Below, in pieces: positions 8,952-23,039 of a stretch of DNA of 40,039 nucleotides. Every line of letters starts with the position of its first letter. The first letter of the stretch is position 1. The translations under genes were made by a program, and so were the position numbers. Origin of the DNA: Thermomonas hydrothermalis (GTDB lineage Bacteria; Pseudomonadota; Gammaproteobacteria; Xanthomonadales; Xanthomonadaceae). The notes below the pieces were generated by a model. It ran no database searches. It was not told the DNA's origin and was given only the letters and a program-made list of their open reading frames with translations. The stretch lies in assembly GCF_900129205.1 (NCBI RefSeq), contig NZ_FQUK01000024.1:1-40039 (forward strand), read 5' to 3'.

Positions 8952-9874
8952 GCCGACAGATCCGCGAGCGGACGCCGCCACCAACGCCAGCGCTGGCCGG
9001 GGCGCAGGTCAACGTACAGACCGTCGGCGAAATCGAAGATCGCGCGCTCACAGGCCAGCGCCGGCAACAGCCAATCGTGCACGAGCACACGCGCATCACG
9101 CTGAGCGCGCAAATCGACCAAGGCATGCTCCACATCCTGCCGGTAGGCCTGCACATGCATGCTCTGCAGCTTGCCCAGGCGAGCAGCGCCGAGCACGGCC
9201 GGATCGTCGGAATAGATCATCGGAACCCGGCTGGAGACGGTATCGGGCAACTCCCCGCCCCCCCAAAACCACAGTGCGTTGATCGCCGGCCTACCCGCCG
9301 CCACCCGTGCGGCGTTGTGCGGATGCTGGTGCAGCAAGATCTGCACTTCGCTCTCCAGTGCCCGCCAGCGCCGCGCCTCACTGCCCTGCGCGGCGTGTTC
9401 AAACACATCATCCCCCAGGGCATCGTCCGGCGAGGAAAAGGCCGGCAACGTCGTTCCCCGCGGCAACCGCAGATACCAACGCGCCGGATGTGGGGCATCG
9501 AGCACGTACCCGGCCTCCTCGAACACTGGCTGCAACACGGGCAGCAACGCCTGGGCATCGCTGCTGTCCAGTCCCAGTTGCGCCCCTACCCCGAGCAGAC
9601 GGGCCCCATTGATATCCGCCCGCAGGTGGGCCGGATCGGCACGCAACCACAGATGCCCACGCGTCGTGGCTTCGCCGGCATCCAGCAGACGTGTCAGCGC
9701 AGCCGCCGGCCAGCCTCGCGGCAGCAGATCAAAATGGCGGGCCAGCTGGGCCTGCTCGCCCGGTTCCAGACGCTGGCGATCGGCCCGACCCAGGGCCGCC
9801 GCCAGCGCCGGCGGCAGCGACACCTGTGCCAGCCGGGCGGTGGCAGGCAGCAGCAGGGTCAGCCGCCGCGCCAT
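8948..9874 (-). CDS. rpfE: RpfE-like protein, phosphoglycerate-mutase-related, function unknown
   Basis: This protein of 308 residues is found next to recJ in Xanthomonadaceae, where the homologue was named RpfE. It has no signal peptide or membrane helix. Its best landmark is INALWFWGGGELP, a segment shared with proteins distantly related to cofactor-independent phosphoglycerate mutase, but the full metal-binding set of that enzyme is not recognisable. In Xanthomonas, rpf mutants show altered extracellular enzymes and polysaccharide; the molecular role of RpfE is not established. The gene lies 4 bases after greA, and its stop overlaps the recJ start. The name rests on position and sequence character. 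Confidence 0.75.
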   Translation of the reverse strand: MARRLTLLLPATARLAQVSLPPALAAALGRADRQRLEPGEQAQLARHFDLLPRGWPAAALTRLLDAGEATTRGHLWLRADPAHLRADINGARLLGVGAQLGLDSSDAQALLPVLQPVFEEAGYVLDAPHPARWYLRLPRGTTLPAFSSPDDALGDDVFEHAAQGSEARRWRALESEVQILLHQHPHNAARVAAGRPAINALWFWGGGELPDTVSSRVPMIYSDDPAVLGAARLGKLQSMHVQAYRQDVEHALVDLRAQRDARVLVHDWLLPALACERAIFDFADGLYVDLRPGQRWRWWRRPLADLSA

Positions 9875-9878
9875 GGCC

Positions 9879-10354
9879 TCAGCCCTTGTACTCGACTGCG
9901 ACGATCTCGTACTCGCGCACGCCGCCCGGGGCCTCGATCTTGGCGATATCGCCCTCGCTCTTGCCGATCAGCGCCCGCGCCAGCGGCGAGGAGATCGCGA
10001 TCAACCCCTGCTTGATGTCGGCTTCGAGGTCACCCACGATCTGGTAAGTACGCTCCTCGCCGGACTCCACGTCGGCCAGCACCACGGTGGCGCCGAACAC
10101 GATCCGGTCACTGCCGGCAAGCTTGGCGACGTCGATGATCTGGGCGTGCGACAGCTCGGCCTCCAGGTGCTTGATACGCCCCTCGATGAACCCCTGCTGC
10201 TCGCGGGCGGCGTGGTATTCGGCGTTTTCACGCAGATCGCCGTGGGCGCGCGCTTCCGCGATCGCCTCGATGATGGCCGGCCGCTTGACCGACTTCAGTT
10301 CTTCCAGTTCCGCGCGCAACCGCTGCGCGCCTTTGGCGGTGAGAGGTGCACGGC

Positions 10355-10358
<4 letters not shown>
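9879..10358 (-). CDS. greA: transcription elongation factor GreA
   Basis: GreA rescues backtracked RNA polymerase by stimulating cleavage of the nascent RNA 3' end. The 159-residue protein has the N-terminal coiled-coil finger (1-75) with the tip residues Asp41 and Glu44 in GDLRENAEY, which coordinate the catalytic magnesium in the polymerase active site. The C-terminal FKBP-like domain (80-159) contains [14 protein letters not shown] and ends near [11 protein letters not shown]. Length and motifs are standard. The start at 10358 overlaps the carB stop by four bases (ATGA). Confidence 0.97.
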
Positions 10359-13602
<3,244 letters not shown>

Positions 13603-13603
<1 letters not shown>

Positions 13604-14754
13604 CAGTGGGTCTCCGTGCGCCGGTCCTGCATCAGCGCGATGAACTTGTCGAACAGCGGGGCGACATCGTGCGGGCCGGGCGCCGCTTCGGGGTGCCCCT
13701 GGAAGCTGAAAGCCGGCGCATCGGTCAGCGCGATGCCCTGATTGGTACCGTCAAACAGCGACCGGTGAGTGACCCGTGCATTCGCCGGCAATGTCGCTTC
13801 GTCGATACAGAACCCGTGGTTCTGCGAAGTAATCATCACCCGCCCGGAATCGAGATCCTGCACCGGGTGGTTGGCCCCATGATGGCCGTGCGGCATCTTC
13901 ACGGTCTTGGCGCCGATCGCCAGCGCCAGCAGCTGATGCCCCAGGCAGATGCCATACAGCGGGATCTTGGCCGCCAGCAGCTCGCGGATGGCGGCGATGG
14001 CGTACTCGCAAGGTGCCGGATCGCCCGGGCCGTTGGACAGAAAAACCCCATCCGGCTGCAGTGCCAGCACTTCAGCCGCCGGAGTCTGCGCCGGCACCAC
14101 CTCGATGTCGCAGCCGCGCTCGGCCAACATGCGCAGGATGTTGCGCTTGATGCCAAAGTCGTAGGCCACCACCTTGAACCGCGGTGCCACGGTGTGGAAC
14201 GCATTGCGATCCAGATCGAGCGTGCCCTCGTTCCAGCGATAACGCACCGGGGTGCTGACCACTTTGGCCAGGTCCATGCCTTTCAGCCCCGGAAACTTGC
14301 GCGCTGCTTCCAGTGCCTGCTCGACATCGGGCACCTCATCGTGCCGGGCAGCGGCCAGCAGCGCGCCATTCTGGGCGCCGCGCTCGCGCAGCAGCCGGGT
14401 CAGTTTGCGGGTGTCGATCCCGGCGATGGCTGGCACACCACGCGCCTGCAGCCACTCCGGCAAGCCGGTCTGACTGCGCCAGTTGCTGGGCCGACGTGGC
14501 ACATCTCGCACGATCAGCCCGGCAGCCCACACCCGGTCGGCCTCGTCGTCCTGGGCATTGCAGCCGGTGTTGCCAATATGCGGATAGGTCAGCGTCACCA
14601 GCTGGCGGGCATAGGACGGGTCGGTCAGGATCTCCTGGTAGCCGGTCATCGCGGTGTTGAAAACCACCTCACCGACAGACAGGCCGGGAGCGCCCACGGA
14701 AATGCCCTCGAAGACCGTACCGTCTTCAAGCGCGAGAATGGCAGGAATGTTCAA
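13603..14754 (-). CDS. carA: carbamoyl-phosphate synthase small (glutaminase) subunit
   Basis: CarA hydrolyses glutamine and passes ammonia through a tunnel to CarB. The 383-residue protein has the N-terminal CPSase small domain (1-150; [16 protein letters not shown]) and a class I glutamine amidotransferase domain with the nucleophilic cysteine in [12 protein letters not shown] and the His-Glu pair in [13 protein letters not shown]. The only start that keeps the conserved N-terminus is TTG at 14754: an in-frame TGA lies six codons upstream and there is no ATG between. An AAGG about 9 bases upstream could serve as ribosome binding site. A weak start would hold down expression. carA, carB, greA, rpfE and recJ are tightly linked. 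Confidence 0.97.
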
Positions 14755-14778
14755 GTGCGTCGCCTTGTGTCAGGTTGC

Positions 14779-14809
14779 AAAAAAGCGCCGAAGCGGGGGC
14801 ACCGTTCGG
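14779..14809 (-). terminator. intrinsic-terminator-like hairpin in the carA leader (possible attenuator)
   Basis: On the minus strand CCGAACGG (14809-14802), a five-base loop and CCG-C-TTCGG (14796-14788) form an 8-bp stem with one bulged C. It is followed after CGC by six T (14784-14779). The U-run ends 24 bases before the carA TTG. It may end dapB transcription (dapB stops 85 bases before), or attenuate carAB if the promoter at 14837-14866 is real. The structure is seen directly; the role is inferred. Confidence 0.6.
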
Positions 14810-14836
14810 AGCTGGAGGGTTTTCAGGCGAGCGAGG

Positions 14837-14866
14837 ATTGTACCGGCGACGCCTGCTGCATGCCAG
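14837..14866 (-). promoter_or_regulatory. candidate sigma-70 promoter of carAB
   Basis: The minus strand has CTGGCA (14866-14861), 18 bases, then TACAAT (14842-14837). The -10 hexamer matches the consensus at five of six positions. It lies after the dapB stop and before the terminator-like hairpin, giving a leader of about 75 bases. Confidence 0.4.
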
Positions 14867-14893
14867 CCTCACGCGCCATCTCACCTCGACGCG

Positions 14894-15604
14894 TCACAGC
14901 AGTTCGCCAAGCCGATAGCGGCCGGGAGGGCGCCCATGCAGGCGTTGCGCGGCATGCAAGGCGCCGCGCGCGAAGATGTCGCGGTTGCTGGCGCGATGCA
15001 CCAGCTCGATGCGTTCGCCAGTGCCAGTGAACTGCACCAGATGCTCGCCGATGATGTCGCCCGCACGGATCGAGGCGTACCGCGGATCGGCGCCCCCGGC
15101 CTGCGCGGCTGCCCCTAGCGTCAACGCTGTCCCGGAGGGGGCGTCGCGCTTGTGAACGTGATGCGCTTCGACGATGTCGCATGCCCAGCCAGGCAACATG
15201 GCAGCGGCGCGCTCGACCAGCGCATGCAACACCGCCACGCCCAGACTGAAATTGCTGGCCCAGACCACCGGAATCGCGCTGGCGGCGGCATCCAGCGCTG
15301 CCTGCTGCGCGGCATTCAGCCCGGTGGTGCCAGACACCAGCGCGGCGCCGCGCGCCCGGCACAGCGCCAGTACCGCGTCGAACCCGTCCGGCAAGCTGAA
15401 ATCGATGGCGACATCAAACGCAGGCACACGGGCCAGCTCAGATGCCGTGAAATACGGCACCCCGTCGACCACCCGATTGACGACCGTGCGCGCCACCGCC
15501 GCAACGGCCTGGCAGCCACTGCCCTCCTCCCGGCACAGCCGCAACAAGGTCTGGCCCATCCTGCCGGTGGCCCCATGGATCAGTACACGCGTCGATGTGG
15601 TCAT
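14894..15604 (-). CDS. dapB: 4-hydroxy-tetrahydrodipicolinate reductase
   Basis: DapB reduces hydroxy-tetrahydrodipicolinate with NAD(P)H in the lysine and diaminopimelate pathway, which feeds peptidoglycan. The 236-residue protein has an N-terminal Rossmann fold with HGATGRMGQ (10-18), SGTTG at 91-95 and the catalytic signature EAHHVHKRDAPSGTA (146-160), including His148/His149 and Lys152. It is shorter than the E. coli enzyme (273), with compact loops, but all motifs remain. The start at 15604 follows the DUF1631 gene by 55 bases. Confidence 0.95.
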   Translation of the reverse strand: MTTSTRVLIHGATGRMGQTLLRLCREEGSGCQAVAAVARTVVNRVVDGVPYFTASELARVPAFDVAIDFSLPDGFDAVLALCRARGAALVSGTTGLNAAQQAALDAAASAIPVVWASNFSLGVAVLHALVERAAAMLPGWACDIVEAHHVHKRDAPSGTALTLGAAAQAGGADPRYASIRAGDIIGEHLVQFTGTGERIELVHRASNRDIFARGALHAAQRLHGRPPGRYRLGELL

Positions 15605-15659
15605 GCGCGCAGGCTAGCGGCCACCTGCACGACCGACAAGCCTTGCCAACGGCGATGGT

Positions 15660-17891
15660 TCACGCCACGGACGCCTGATTGGCCGCCACGCTCTGCAGCC
15701 GGCCGGCCACTTGGTGCAGCGCGTCCTCGAACGCCGTGGCAGCTTCGCGCACGATGACCTTGCCGAGCTTGGCCATGACCGCCAGCTCCTCCACCGAGGC
15801 CACCAACACACGGATGCCGCGTCGATTGACCAAAAGCAGCCGCGACGAGATCGGGCTGATCCAGGACACCTTGGCCGGCGCGAAATGCCCGTCTCCCATC
15901 TGCAACTGAAGCCAATCGCCGACTTGCAACTTGCGCAGACGCGCCAGCATGGCGGCATCGTAGTCCAACCCCGCCGTCCCCCCGACCACCTGCAGCACCG
16001 GTTCGGGCTCGGGGGCCTGTGGCTCTGCCGAGACCACCTCCGCCGGGATACGCGGGTCGGACGCCAGCGCCGGCTCGCCTGCTGCCAGTCGCGCCAGGGT
16101 GTCGTTGAGCGCATCCAGCGCCGCCTCGCCGGCATCGCCAGTGCAGCCGGCACTGGCCAGCATGGCCAGCAGTTCGGCTTCCGGCAGCGGCCGGGCGGGG
16201 TCGATCGGTTGCCGTGCCGCAGCCCGATCGAACGCTGTCAGAAGATCATCGACCGCCCGCAGTGCGCTTTCATAGCGCGGCGAGCCTTTGCCATCGCGCA
16301 GCGCCATCTGCACCAGGTGATGCGCCGCATGCGTGGAGATGAACGCATCCAGCACCGGCGGCAGTGCCCGCCCGCCGCGACGCCATTGCAGCTCGGCCTG
16401 CACCTCGGCCCGCGCCTGCTCCAACCGCTCGCGGCCGCGCTGGGCCTCGGCACTGCGCCGCTCGGCCAGCTCGAACCGCTTGCGGTGCTGAGCCATGAAG
16501 GCCCGCAGTTCTTGCTCCAGCGTCTCGAAGATCGCCACGTCCTCGTTGAACTCGGCCACCAGACGGTCAATGGTCTGATCGACCCGATCCAGCAGCTCGC
16601 GCTCCTGCGGCGCCTCGCCACGATTGCCCTCGCAGGCCTCGGCCACGGTATTGAGCAGACGGCGCGCCGGATGCTCCTTGTACAGGAACATGCGGCGATC
16701 CTTCACCGCCACTTTCACGTAAGGCACCAGCATGCGGCCGATCTTCTGGCGGATACGGTTGTCGTACTGCGGGCCATCCAGCAGCACGTCGAACAGCAAC
16801 GCCACAAGATCGACGGCATCGCTATCGAGCCCGTCCAGATTGAAACGGTCTGCACCGACCCCGAGCTTGCGGGCGGCCTGCGCCATCTGCTCACGCAATT
16901 GCTGCGCCAGCGACTGCGCACCGCTGGCCGCCGGCGTGAACTGCATGCTGTTGTCGTGCTGCATCAAGGACAGGATGGACATCAGATCCTGGGTCGGCAG
17001 TGCCGGCCCCGCCTGACCACCCGCCGACACGCCGGACATGCCCACCGCCGCACGCCACATCTGCAACTGGCTGAGCAGGCTGGCAAACAGAGCCTGATCG
17101 GCCGGGCTCACCTGCATGGTGGCCGGCGCAGCGTCGGCCACTTGCGCGGGGCCGGCAACACCGGCGGCCTGCGCCGGCGATCCGGCCTCGGGGGCGGCAG
17201 GACGGGGACGCCCCGAATACGCGGACTGTGTGCGCTGCGGGGCGGACGCACGCAACGTCGGCAGGATGCCGGCGTTGGCAAGGAGGGTGTTGCAGTGCGC
17301 GTACACCTCGCCCAGCGCGGCGCTGAGCTCGCGCTCGAAATACTTGAACACGACGATGCGCAGGGCATCGTCCATGTCCAGCTTGATCATGGCATTGCCC
17401 AGCGCATCCGCCAGAAACGCCGGCCCAAGCGGGTTTTCCCGATCCGGCAGTTCACTGCGGGCTGCCACCACCGCCAGCCGTTTGCTGACCACCTCATAGG
17501 CTGGCCCATGCAGCCGCAGCACCGAGGCCGCCAACTGCTCCACCGCCAGCTGCTGCTCCAGCGCCTGATCCGACAACAGGCTCAGGCCGCCGCTGGCCAG
17601 GCCAACGGTGACAGGCGTGCGCTCGCGCAATGCCCGGAACCGGTCCTGTACCGCCTGCCGGAACGCTTGCACGATGCTGCCGCGGGCATGACGCATCGCT
17701 CGCAGCGCCATCATGCCTAGGGTTTCCTCACCGTTCTGGCTACGATCGAACAGATAGTCATCGACATCGGCGAGGGTACTGTCGAGCGCCGGCCCCACCC
17801 GCTCCAGCAGGTGCTTTTGGACGGCATCCAGCAAGCCGGCGTTAGGCGCGCCGGAAACAGGGGGGATTTCCGCGGGGGAACGGAAGTTCAT
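15660..17891 (-). CDS. DUF1631 family protein, function unknown
   Basis: This large cytoplasmic protein of 743 residues is recognised as DUF1631, a family sometimes wrongly labelled thymidine phosphorylase. I see no enzyme motif. Residues 1-210 are helical and include NPLGPAFLADALGNAM and IVVFKYFERELS. Residues about 215-270 are a low-complexity Ala/Pro linker. A long helical part (about 340-610) has a charged, coiled-coil-like stretch near 450-515. The C-terminal part (about 640-725) is beta-rich, with VGDWLQLQMGDG, KVSWISPISSRLLLVNRRG and a valine-rich strand. It resembles a degenerate PilZ barrel but lacks a clear RxxxR motif. The gene sits between dapB and dnaJ with its own upstream region, so it is probably separately promoted. 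No signal peptide is present. Confidence 0.75.
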   Translation of the reverse strand: MNFRSPAEIPPVSGAPNAGLLDAVQKHLLERVGPALDSTLADVDDYLFDRSQNGEETLGMMALRAMRHARGSIVQAFRQAVQDRFRALRERTPVTVGLASGGLSLLSDQALEQQLAVEQLAASVLRLHGPAYEVVSKRLAVVAARSELPDRENPLGPAFLADALGNAMIKLDMDDALRIVVFKYFERELSAALGEVYAHCNTLLANAGILPTLRASAPQRTQSAYSGRPRPAAPEAGSPAQAAGVAGPAQVADAAPATMQVSPADQALFASLLSQLQMWRAAVGMSGVSAGGQAGPALPTQDLMSILSLMQHDNSMQFTPAASGAQSLAQQLREQMAQAARKLGVGADRFNLDGLDSDAVDLVALLFDVLLDGPQYDNRIRQKIGRMLVPYVKVAVKDRRMFLYKEHPARRLLNTVAEACEGNRGEAPQERELLDRVDQTIDRLVAEFNEDVAIFETLEQELRAFMAQHRKRFELAERRSAEAQRGRERLEQARAEVQAELQWRRGGRALPPVLDAFISTHAAHHLVQMALRDGKGSPRYESALRAVDDLLTAFDRAAARQPIDPARPLPEAELLAMLASAGCTGDAGEAALDALNDTLARLAAGEPALASDPRIPAEVVSAEPQAPEPEPVLQVVGGTAGLDYDAAMLARLRKLQVGDWLQLQMGDGHFAPAKVSWISPISSRLLLVNRRGIRVLVASVEELAVMAKLGKVIVREAATAFEDALHQVAGRLQSVAANQASVA

Positions 17892-17969
17892 GGCACAACC
17901 ATATCGAAGGGAATGACCCGACGATGACAGTAGCGGAAAGCAGCACCGCGATTGTTGACGGGCTTCATG

Positions 17970-17999
17970 TTTCTACACATTCGCCCGTCCGTCTGTCAT
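17970..17999 (-). promoter_or_regulatory. weak promoter candidate for the DUF1631 gene
   Basis: In the 160-base gap between dnaJ and this gene, the minus strand reads ATGACA (17999-17994), 18 bases, then TAGAAA (17975-17970). The match is moderate, and GC-rich DNA offers few alternatives. Confidence 0.25.
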
Positions 18000-18051
18000 C
18001 CCTCTGTGACCGTTCATCCCCCGGTCAACTAGCGCCGAGTGACGCCACGGC

Positions 18052-19182
18052 TTAGGACACCATCCGATCCCAGAAACTTTTCACCCCATCCAGGAAGGTG
18101 CTGGTTTTGGGAGAGTGCCGACGCGCCCCCTCGCCTGCGAACGTCGCCTCGAACTGTTCCAGCAAGGCGCGCTGCTCCGGCGTCAGGTTGACCGGAGTCT
18201 CCACCACCACCCGGCAGTACAGATCGCCCGGCTGCCGGCTACGGACCGATTGCACGCCATGGCCGCGCAGACGGAAGACTTTACCGGTCTGGGTCTCGGC
18301 CGGGATCCGCAGTTCGACCTCGCCCCCCAACGTCGGCACCCGAACGGTGTCACCAAGCGCCGCCTGCGAGAACCGGATCGGCACCTCGCAGTGCAGGTCA
18401 TCGCCGTCGCGGGTGAAGATCGGATGCGCGCGCACGCGCACTTCCACGTACAGATCGCCAGGCGGAGCACCGGCCGGCCCGGCCTCGCCCTCGCCCGCCA
18501 ACCGGATGCGGTCGCCGTTGTCCACGCCGGCTGGAATCTTGACCGCCAAGGTTTTTTCCTGCTCCACCCGGCCATTGCCGCGGCACTGGCGGCAGGGGTT
18601 GACGATGGTCCTGCCGACACCGCCGCAGTGTGGGCAGGTGCTTTGCATCATGAACGGGCCGCGCTGCATCCGCACCTGGCCACGTCCGTGACAGGTGCTG
18701 CAGGTATCGATGCGACCATCCTCGGAACCGCTGCCGGCACAGGCCTCGCACACGCCCAGGGTGGGCACGTGGATGGTCTTTTCGACACCGGCGACGGCCT
18801 CTTCCAGCTCCAGCTCCAGCACATAGCCGATGTCGGCACCGCGGCGCGGCCCCTGTGAACGACCGCCGCCGAAGATGTTGCCGAAGATGTCGCCGAACAG
18901 ATCGCTCATGTCGACGAAACCCGGGTCGGTACCGGCACCCGCGCCCCCCATGCCATGCTCGAAGGCGGCATGCCCGTACTGGTCATACAGACGGCGCTTG
19001 GCGCTGTCGCTCAAGACCTCGTACGCCTCCTTGCACTCCTTGAACGCCGCCTCGGCCGCCTTGTCGCCAGGATTGCGGTCCGGGTGGTACTTCATCGCAC
19101 AGCGGCGGTAGGCCTTTTTCAGCTCTTCCGCACTGGCAGTGCGGGACACGCCCAGCACTTCGTAGTAATCGCGCTTGCTCAT
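18052..19182 (-). CDS. dnaJ: chaperone protein DnaJ
   Basis: DnaJ delivers unfolded clients to DnaK and stimulates its ATPase. The 376-residue protein has a J domain (1-70) with HPD at 33-35, a Gly/Phe region (about 75-110), and four zinc-binding repeats: [24 protein letters not shown] and CRQCRGNG. Two C-terminal substrate-binding barrels and a dimerisation tail follow. All are complete. The start at 19182 gives the standard [13 protein letters not shown]-terminus. It follows dnaK by 119 bases, which contain a strong hairpin. Confidence 0.98.
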   Translation of the reverse strand: MSKRDYYEVLGVSRTASAEELKKAYRRCAMKYHPDRNPGDKAAEAAFKECKEAYEVLSDSAKRRLYDQYGHAAFEHGMGGAGAGTDPGFVDMSDLFGDIFGNIFGGGRSQGPRRGADIGYVLELELEEAVAGVEKTIHVPTLGVCEACAGSGSEDGRIDTCSTCHGRGQVRMQRGPFMMQSTCPHCGGVGRTIVNPCRQCRGNGRVEQEKTLAVKIPAGVDNGDRIRLAGEGEAGPAGAPPGDLYVEVRVRAHPIFTRDGDDLHCEVPIRFSQAALGDTVRVPTLGGEVELRIPAETQTGKVFRLRGHGVQSVRSRQPGDLYCRVVVETPVNLTPEQRALLEQFEATFAGEGARRHSPKTSTFLDGVKSFWDRMVS

Positions 19183-19243
19183 CTACCCAGGTTTCTCGCT
19201 TGACTGCACTGGTTCCGGCAGGCGGCCCCGTCACTTGCTTGAA

Positions 19244-19286
19244 TCAGACATGGCGAACGCCCGAAGAACCGGGCGTTCGCGTCTGA
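19244..19286 (-). other. strong imperfect hairpin between dnaK and dnaJ
   Basis: Bases 19253-19263 and 19270-19280 form a perfect 11-bp stem with a 6-base loop. A further 6-bp pairing (19244-19249 with 19281-19286) extends it past a 3-base bulge. No U-run follows on either strand, so it is unlikely to be a simple intrinsic terminator. It may protect the dnaK mRNA 3' end or mark a processing site that gives more DnaK than DnaJ. Confidence 0.75.
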
Positions 19287-19301
19287 CACGGGCCGACGGG
19301 C

Positions 19302-21233
<1,932 letters not shown>

Positions 21234-21339
21234 GCTGATGTCCTCGCTGTATTTGCTTGTCTGATTGATGTGGGCGCGCTGCGCCGATGCTTGCTATCTG
21301 GGGGCGGCGCTGCCCGGTTCAAGGGGCGCGCCTTCTGCC

Positions 21340-21858
21340 TCAGTCGTGCCGGGCCACGACCACCAGCGCCGGCCGCAGCAGCCGGCCATTGAGCCGGTAC
21401 CCTTTCTGGTAAACCTTGATGACGTGGCCAGGCGGCACGCCCTCGGCGTCGTCCTGACTGATGGCCTGATGCTGCTCGGGGTCGAACGGCTGGCCGCTCG
21501 GATCCAGCACTTCCATGCCGTTGTCGGCGGCCACCTTGAGCAGCTGCTTGTACGTCAGCTCCAGGCCCTGGCGCACCGCTCCGGCGTCGGCCCCGGCAGC
21601 CGCAAGGCCTGCGTCCAGACTGTCGAACACGGGCAGCAGATCGCTCAGCAGACGCTCGTTGGCGAACTTGCGGGCCTGTTCGATGTCGCGGGCCAGCCGC
21701 TTACGTTGGTTGTCGAGGTCAGCCTGCTCACGCAGTGACTGCGCCTTGAGCTGCTCCAGCTCGGCGCGCAGCGCCTCGACCTGCGCCTGCAGCGCATTGT
21801 CCGGAGTCGCCGCCCCGGGGGCGGATTGGTTCACTTCCTGCGTCGTCTCGTTGCTCAT
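21340..21858 (-). CDS. grpE: nucleotide exchange factor GrpE
   Basis: GrpE releases ADP from DnaK. The start at 21858 (MSNETTQEV) gives 172 residues. A longer frame reaches 21915 but would overlap the end of hrcA and the promoter region, so the inner start is preferred. A long N-terminal coiled coil (about 25-85; [12 protein letters not shown]) is followed by the conserved core [12 protein letters not shown] and the C-terminal beta domain with [20 protein letters not shown]. The gene follows hrcA by 53 bases, and a heat-shock-type promoter overlaps the hrcA end. Confidence 0.96.
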   Translation of the reverse strand: MSNETTQEVNQSAPGAATPDNALQAQVEALRAELEQLKAQSLREQADLDNQRKRLARDIEQARKFANERLLSDLLPVFDSLDAGLAAAGADAGAVRQGLELTYKQLLKVAADNGMEVLDPSGQPFDPEQHQAISQDDAEGVPPGHVIKVYQKGYRLNGRLLRPALVVVARHD

Positions 21859-21902
21859 GTCCGTGTTGGGTGACGCGGCCGGATGCCGCACTGAACCCTT
21901 GC

Positions 21903-21930
21903 AATGGGGGCTCAAGGTTCCGGATTCAAG
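21903..21930 (-). promoter_or_regulatory. sigma-32-type heat-shock promoter of grpE-dnaK-dnaJ
   Basis: The minus strand has CTTGAAT (21930-21924), 14 bases, then CCCCATT (21909-21903). This fits the sigma-32 consensus CTTGAAA, 11-16 bases, CCCCATnT. It overlaps the hrcA stop codon and lies 45 bases upstream of the grpE ATG. The match is seen directly; activity is inferred. Confidence 0.7.
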
Positions 21931-22964
21931 GCAGCCCCCAACACGGCGGCGGTCGCCTCCACGACCGGGATCACCCGCTCATAGGCCATCCGGGTCGGCC
22001 CGATCACCCCGAGCACGCCCAGAACACGGCCATCGCGACCATACGGCGCAGTCACCAGCGACATCCCCTCCAGCGGCGCCAGCCCGGTTTCCTCGCCGAT
22101 GAACACCCGCAGCCCCGGGGCCCGGGCGGTCTGTTCGAGCAGCTGCAGCAACTTGCGCTTCTCGGCAAACGCTTCAAACAGCGCCCGCAGCCGGTCCAGG
22201 TCATCCAGCTCCTGCAGGCCCAGCAGACGGGCCTGCCCGGCCACCAGCATGTCTGCATCCTGCCCGGGCGCGGTGGCCTGTTCCCCCAGATCCAGGGCAT
22301 CCGCCAGCAGCGCCTGCATCTGCCGACGCGCCTGCCGGAGTTCCTGCAGCAACCTGGCGCGCATCACCGCCAGCGGCTGGCCGGCGAAATGGGCATTGAG
22401 GTAGTTGGCCGCCTGCTCCAGCTCGGAGGCGGAAAACGCACGCCGAACCTGCACCACACGGTTTTGCACTTCGCCATCAGCAAACACCAGAATCGCCAGC
22501 ACCCGCTGCGTATCCAGCGCCACGAAATCAATCTGCCGGAAAGCGAAGCTCTCCCGTCTGGGGACGCTCACCATCCCGGCGAAATGGGTCATCGCTGACA
22601 GTAACTCCGAGGTCTTGCCCAGCAGCGCCTGGGTCGTGGCCCCGGCGGGCAGGGTCTGCCGTAGCCGCTCCACTTCCTCGGCTGACAGCGGTTTGACCTG
22701 CAGCAGGGAATCCACGAACAGGCGGTAGCCCTGCGCCGTGGGCACACGACCTGCCGAACTGTGCGGTGCGGCCAGCAAGCCGGCATCCTCCAGCGAAGCC
22801 AGAATGTTGCGGATGCTGGCGGGGCTCAGATCAAGCCCGGCATGCCGCGCCAGGGTCTGCGAGCCCACCGGCTCGCCACTGCGGATGTAGCGCGCCACCA
22901 GCGTCCGCAGCAGCTGGCGGGCGCGTGGGTCTTGACGGATGTCCTGGGGTTTCTTGCGACGCAT
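21912..22964 (-). CDS. hrcA: heat-inducible transcription repressor HrcA
   Basis: HrcA represses heat-shock genes by binding CIRCE operators. The start at 22964 ([19 protein letters not shown]) gives 350 residues. The winged-helix N-terminus has [15 protein letters not shown] and [18 protein letters not shown], followed by [18 protein letters not shown]. The dimerisation and inserted domains follow, with a conserved C-terminal [17 protein letters not shown]. The same frame stays open far upstream, but that part is antisense to recN and is not coding. I see no CIRCE (TTAGCACTC, 9 bases, GAGTGCTAA) in the window, so its target, if any, may be groES-groEL elsewhere. Confidence 0.95.
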   Translation of the reverse strand: MRRKKPQDIRQDPRARQLLRTLVARYIRSGEPVGSQTLARHAGLDLSPASIRNILASLEDAGLLAAPHSSAGRVPTAQGYRLFVDSLLQVKPLSAEEVERLRQTLPAGATTQALLGKTSELLSAMTHFAGMVSVPRRESFAFRQIDFVALDTQRVLAILVFADGEVQNRVVQVRRAFSASELEQAANYLNAHFAGQPLAVMRARLLQELRQARRQMQALLADALDLGEQATAPGQDADMLVAGQARLLGLQELDDLDRLRALFEAFAEKRKLLQLLEQTARAPGLRVFIGEETGLAPLEGMSLVTAPYGRDGRVLGVLGVIGPTRMAYERVIPVVEATAAVLGAALNPEP

Positions 22965-22970
22965 GTTGTG

Positions 22971-22999
22971 GTTGTAAGGGCCAGCCGCGCAGGTTGCAA
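22971..22999 (-). promoter_or_regulatory. candidate hrcA promoter, nearly leaderless
   Basis: The minus strand has TTGCAA (22999-22994), 17 bases, then TACAAC (22976-22971). Transcription would begin about at the hrcA ATG (22964), so the message would have almost no leader. Each hexamer matches at about four of six positions. Confidence 0.35.
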
Positions 23000-23039
23000 C
23001 TGCTGACGTGCCGCAGCGGCGCAGGCACAATGCCGGGCC

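Noticed and set aside
15711-17720. Open frame of about 670 codons opposite the DUF1631 gene
   Set aside because: His/Gln/Arg-rich translation without family features. The minus-strand gene has a coherent protein with recognisable DUF1631 segments.
22965-23039. CIRCE operator or LexA box in the hrcA-recN gap
   Set aside because: No TTAGCACTC-type repeat and no CTGT-N8-ACAG pair could be found.
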